Of a stretch of DNA of 64,000 bases, positions 62,125-64,000 are shown piece by piece; position 1 is the stretch's first letter, and each line of letters opens with the position of its first letter. The notes beneath the pieces were generated by a model that worked only from the letters and a program-made list of their open reading frames with translations, ran no database searches and was not told the DNA's origin. The position numbers and the translations under genes are program-made. The DNA is from Heterorhizobium halophytocola (GTDB lineage Bacteria; Pseudomonadota; Alphaproteobacteria; Rhizobiales; Rhizobiaceae). The DNA is taken from positions 654,159 through 718,158 of the forward strand of contig NZ_JAGGJU010000001.1 of assembly GCF_017873095.1 (NCBI RefSeq), written 5' to 3'.

Positions 62125-64000
62125 TGTTTTGCCTCCACACGCTTTTCAATTTCGAGCTCGTAGCGCCCCTTCTTGGCCGCCCACAGCTGCGTGATTTCCT
62201 TCTCCAGCGCGTCCAGCCTGCTGACCGCCAGGTCATAGTCGGCGTTGGCGTCGATGTAGCTCAGGCGAAGAACCGAATAGTCCTGGTCGAGAATGCTGAT
62301 CAGCCTGGGCAACTGGTTCTTCCAGCGCGTCGTCAGCAGCACACTTTTGCCGATGAAGGCCTGGTCGTTCAGGTCCAGACGCACCACCCGCCCGATCGAG
62401 GCACCGAAGTTCAGCTTGGTCATGTTTCCGGCAGTCAGCCGCACGACCCTCGGGTTCTCCGTGGTCAACCGGTAACCGGTCGGCAGGGTGCGGGTGTCCA
62501 GCTTCAGGATGAAGTTCGAGCCGATCCGCTGGTCCGGCAGCATGGCGCAGGCGACGTGGTAGCGACCGTGCTTGTCGGTGGTGATCAGCTGTCCCTTGAC
62601 GGTGGCCAGGCGCACACCGGGCAGTCCCGGCTCGTCGTCATCCTGATAACCGTTTCGGTTCGTGTCATCGAACACCTTGCCGATCACGTCGGAGCAATCG
62701 AAGATCGCTTCCGCCAGTACCACCACCTCGGCGCGGGCATCCGGTCCGACCGGCTCGCCCTCGGGATCCAGCGCATTGGCGAAGTTGACATAGGTGCCCG
62801 GTGTCACCGAACTCAGGACCAGGAGCTTCAGCTTCACTTCCCGGCTCTGCAGCGGAGCCAGCGAAACATTGGCAAAGGACAGGCGTCGCCCTTCGACCGT
62901 CGGTTCCGTCTTGACGCCGTCGATACTGGCCGATCCCTCGACATAGCGGAAACCGGGCGGCGTGCGATCGATGACCGTCACCACCTGCGCCGTGTCCGTC
63001 GAGTTGTTGGTGACGGTGATCACATAAGGCACCTGATCGCCGCGGCGCACCTCGTGCAGTTCCGCACGCTTGGTCACCGAGATGTCGGTTGTCGGCGATG
63101 CCGTCGGCGTCCGGATCTCGCACGGCACACCGGTATTGCTGTCCGTGATGACGCAATGATCCGGCAAGGTGTTGCGCACCTCGGTCAGCCCCTCCGGCAG
63201 AGGATTGGTCAGCGTCACCGTGACGGTGCGCGTGATCGTGGCCCCGGCTGGAATGCTGGCGATTTTCCAGGTGGAGAGCGCCGGATCGTTGACGTCCTGA
63301 CCCTGGAAATCGGCATCTGTCGACGTGATCGATGCCGCCGCCGAGATCGGCTGGAACCTGTCGTTCAGGATGTAGTCGACCGCCTCCGCACCGCCGTGGT
63401 TGACCACGGTGATCGTGTAGGTCAGCGCCTCCCCGGGCTCCGCCACGCCGGCAACCACGCCGCTTTCGCCGGTCAGCGCCTTCGTCTGGGTGATATCGGC
63501 CCCCGTCGGCGTATCCACCCGGCACACCTCGACGCTGTCGACGACGCACAGATTGGTGATCTGCGTCACCCCTTGCGGGATCGGGTCCGACACCGTCAGC
63601 GACAGCGTCAGGATCAGCTGGTCGCCCGCCGGGATATCCCCCGTCCAGGTCGCCGTATGGGCTGCCGCATCCGCAACGATCGTGCCGACCGACGTGGTCG
63701 GATCCGACCGCAGCACGGCCTTCGGGCTGCCCGCCACCAGCGTCGTGTTGGCGTCGTATTGGTCGACGAACACGTAGTTCTGCGCCGTCGCACCGCCGTC
63801 ATTGGTCAGCGTCACCTGGTAGTCCAGCGTCTCGCCGGGCTCGGCAATATCGGCAAGCGTGCCGCCCGTCTCCTTCGTCAGGCTCTTGGCCGGCGTCACC
63901 TGCGCGGCCGTCGGCGTATCCACCCGGCACACCTCGACGCTGTCGACGACGCACAGATTGGTGATCTGCGTCACCCCTTGCGGGATCGGGTCCGACACCG
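62121..64000 (-). CDS. DUF11/SdrD-like repeat surface protein (5' end beyond window)
   Basis: At least 626 residues, truncated at the right edge. From the window edge inward it has tandem DUF11-type beta-sandwich repeats of about 135 residues ([67 protein letters not shown]). An SdrD-B-like domain follows with [19 protein letters not shown], a calcium-binding-like loop, and a C-terminal coiled-coil-prone tail ([27 protein letters not shown]). Adjacent repeats share a 93-bp identical segment 405 bp apart. It overlaps the beta-barrel gene by 4 bases. It is probably a secreted or surface-exposed structural protein; the function is unknown. Confidence 0.8.
   Translation of the reverse strand, partial: VSDPIPQGVTQITNLCVVDSVEVCRVDTPTAAQVTPAKSLTKETGGTLADIAEPGETLDYQVTLTNDGGATAQNYVFVDQYDANTTLVAGSPKAVLRSDPTTSVGTIVADAAAHTATWTGDIPAGDQLILTLSLTVSDPIPQGVTQITNLCVVDSVEVCRVDTPTGADITQTKALTGESGVVAGVAEPGEALTYTITVVNHGGAEAVDYILNDRFQPISAAASITSTDADFQGQDVNDPALSTWKIASIPAGATITRTVTVTLTNPLPEGLTEVRNTLPDHCVITDSNTGVPCEIRTPTASPTTDISVTKRAELHEVRRGDQVPYVITVTNNSTDTAQVVTVIDRTPPGFRYVEGSASIDGVKTEPTVEGRRLSFANVSLAPLQSREVKLKLLVLSSVTPGTYVNFANALDPEGEPVGPDARAEVVVLAEAIFDCSDVIGKVFDDTNRNGYQDDDEPGLPGVRLATVKGQLITTDKHGRYHVACAMLPDQRIGSNFILKLDTRTLPTGYRLTTENPRVVRLTAGNMTKLNFGASIGRVVRLDLNDQAFIGKSVLLTTRWKNQLPRLISILDQDYSVLRLSYIDANADYDLAVSRLDALEKEITQLWAAKKGRYELEIEKRVEAKQ
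63503..64000 (-). repeat. 405-bp tandem repeat unit with 93-bp identical segment
   Basis: Bases 63503-63595 and 63908-64000 are identical and 405 bp (135 codons) apart, in frame, and encode the [14 protein letters not shown]...VDTPT part of each DUF11 repeat. The second copy runs to the window edge, so more copies probably follow. Confidence 0.9.

Noticed and set aside
59566..62163. 865-codon plus-strand frame opposite the beta-barrel gene
   Set aside because: The minus strand encodes a protein with signal peptide and barrel features and an ATGA overlap with its neighbour; the plus frame is a shadow.

Overview
The window is about 63% GC by eye and reads as a Rhizobiaceae-type alphaproteobacterium (Rhizobium/Ensifer/Agrobacterium/Shinella range). 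The evidence is the minC-minD-minE order with a CtrA-type box, hutF-type histidine catabolism, rhizobial intergenic repeats and FlmG/SPINDLY-like proteins. In Sinorhizobium and Agrobacterium the min genes lie on a secondary replicon, so a chromid is plausible but not shown here.

Layout. (1) 1-8.0 kb: a truncated MarR regulator diverges from a tight operon encoding a 6-hydroxynicotinate-reductase-like Fe-S protein, an ApbE-like UPF0280 protein, two DUF1185 proteins and hydantoinase/oxoprolinase A and B subunits. (2) 8.0-30.5 kb: a larger catabolic region with two NMT1/THI5-type binding proteins, two ABC ATPase/permease pairs, an M20 amidohydrolase, two nitrilase-superfamily paralogues, an old-yellow-enzyme-type demethylase, a Rieske oxygenase with its reductase, a cyclic amidohydrolase, a NIPSNAP protein, a DHDPS-like lyase, two SDRs and one FCD-type GntR regulator. 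Eight copies of a TGGNATACCA-type dyad lie in the promoter regions of this block, which indicates one GntR regulon. minCDE sits inside it at 17.1-19.0 kb. (3) 30.5-39 kb: a complete histidine utilisation locus (hutC-hutF divergent from hutI-hutH-hutG-hutU-hutD) with a HutC-type palindrome between the arms.

(4) 39.1-50.6 kb: a TPR-GT41 (O-GlcNAc-transferase-like) glycosyltransferase followed by a 9-kb gene for a 3007-residue protein built almost wholly of octapeptides (consensus LSTxQIAA). These octapeptides are arranged in a ten-octad, 80-residue higher-order repeat. This pair is the most unusual thing in the window: a Ser/Thr-saturated protein next to a candidate Ser/Thr glycosyltransferase. 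(5) 50.6-57.6 kb: a cupin, a LysR regulator and a ydcSTUV-patD-like polyamine/GABA-aldehyde locus. (6) 57.7-64 kb: an L,D-transpeptidase and an operon for a DUF11 repeat surface protein (cut by the window end) plus a 1247-residue outer-membrane beta-barrel protein.

Functional reading. Regions 1 and 2 together look like a pathway that imports an N-heterocycle, probably N-methylated, then demethylates or oxygenates it (Rieske plus OYE), reduces the ring (Hnr-like) and opens and trims it by successive C-N hydrolyses (cyclic amidohydrolase, HyuAB, nitrilases, M20). The substrate cannot be read from sequence. No rRNA, tRNA, IS element, prophage or CRISPR array was seen.
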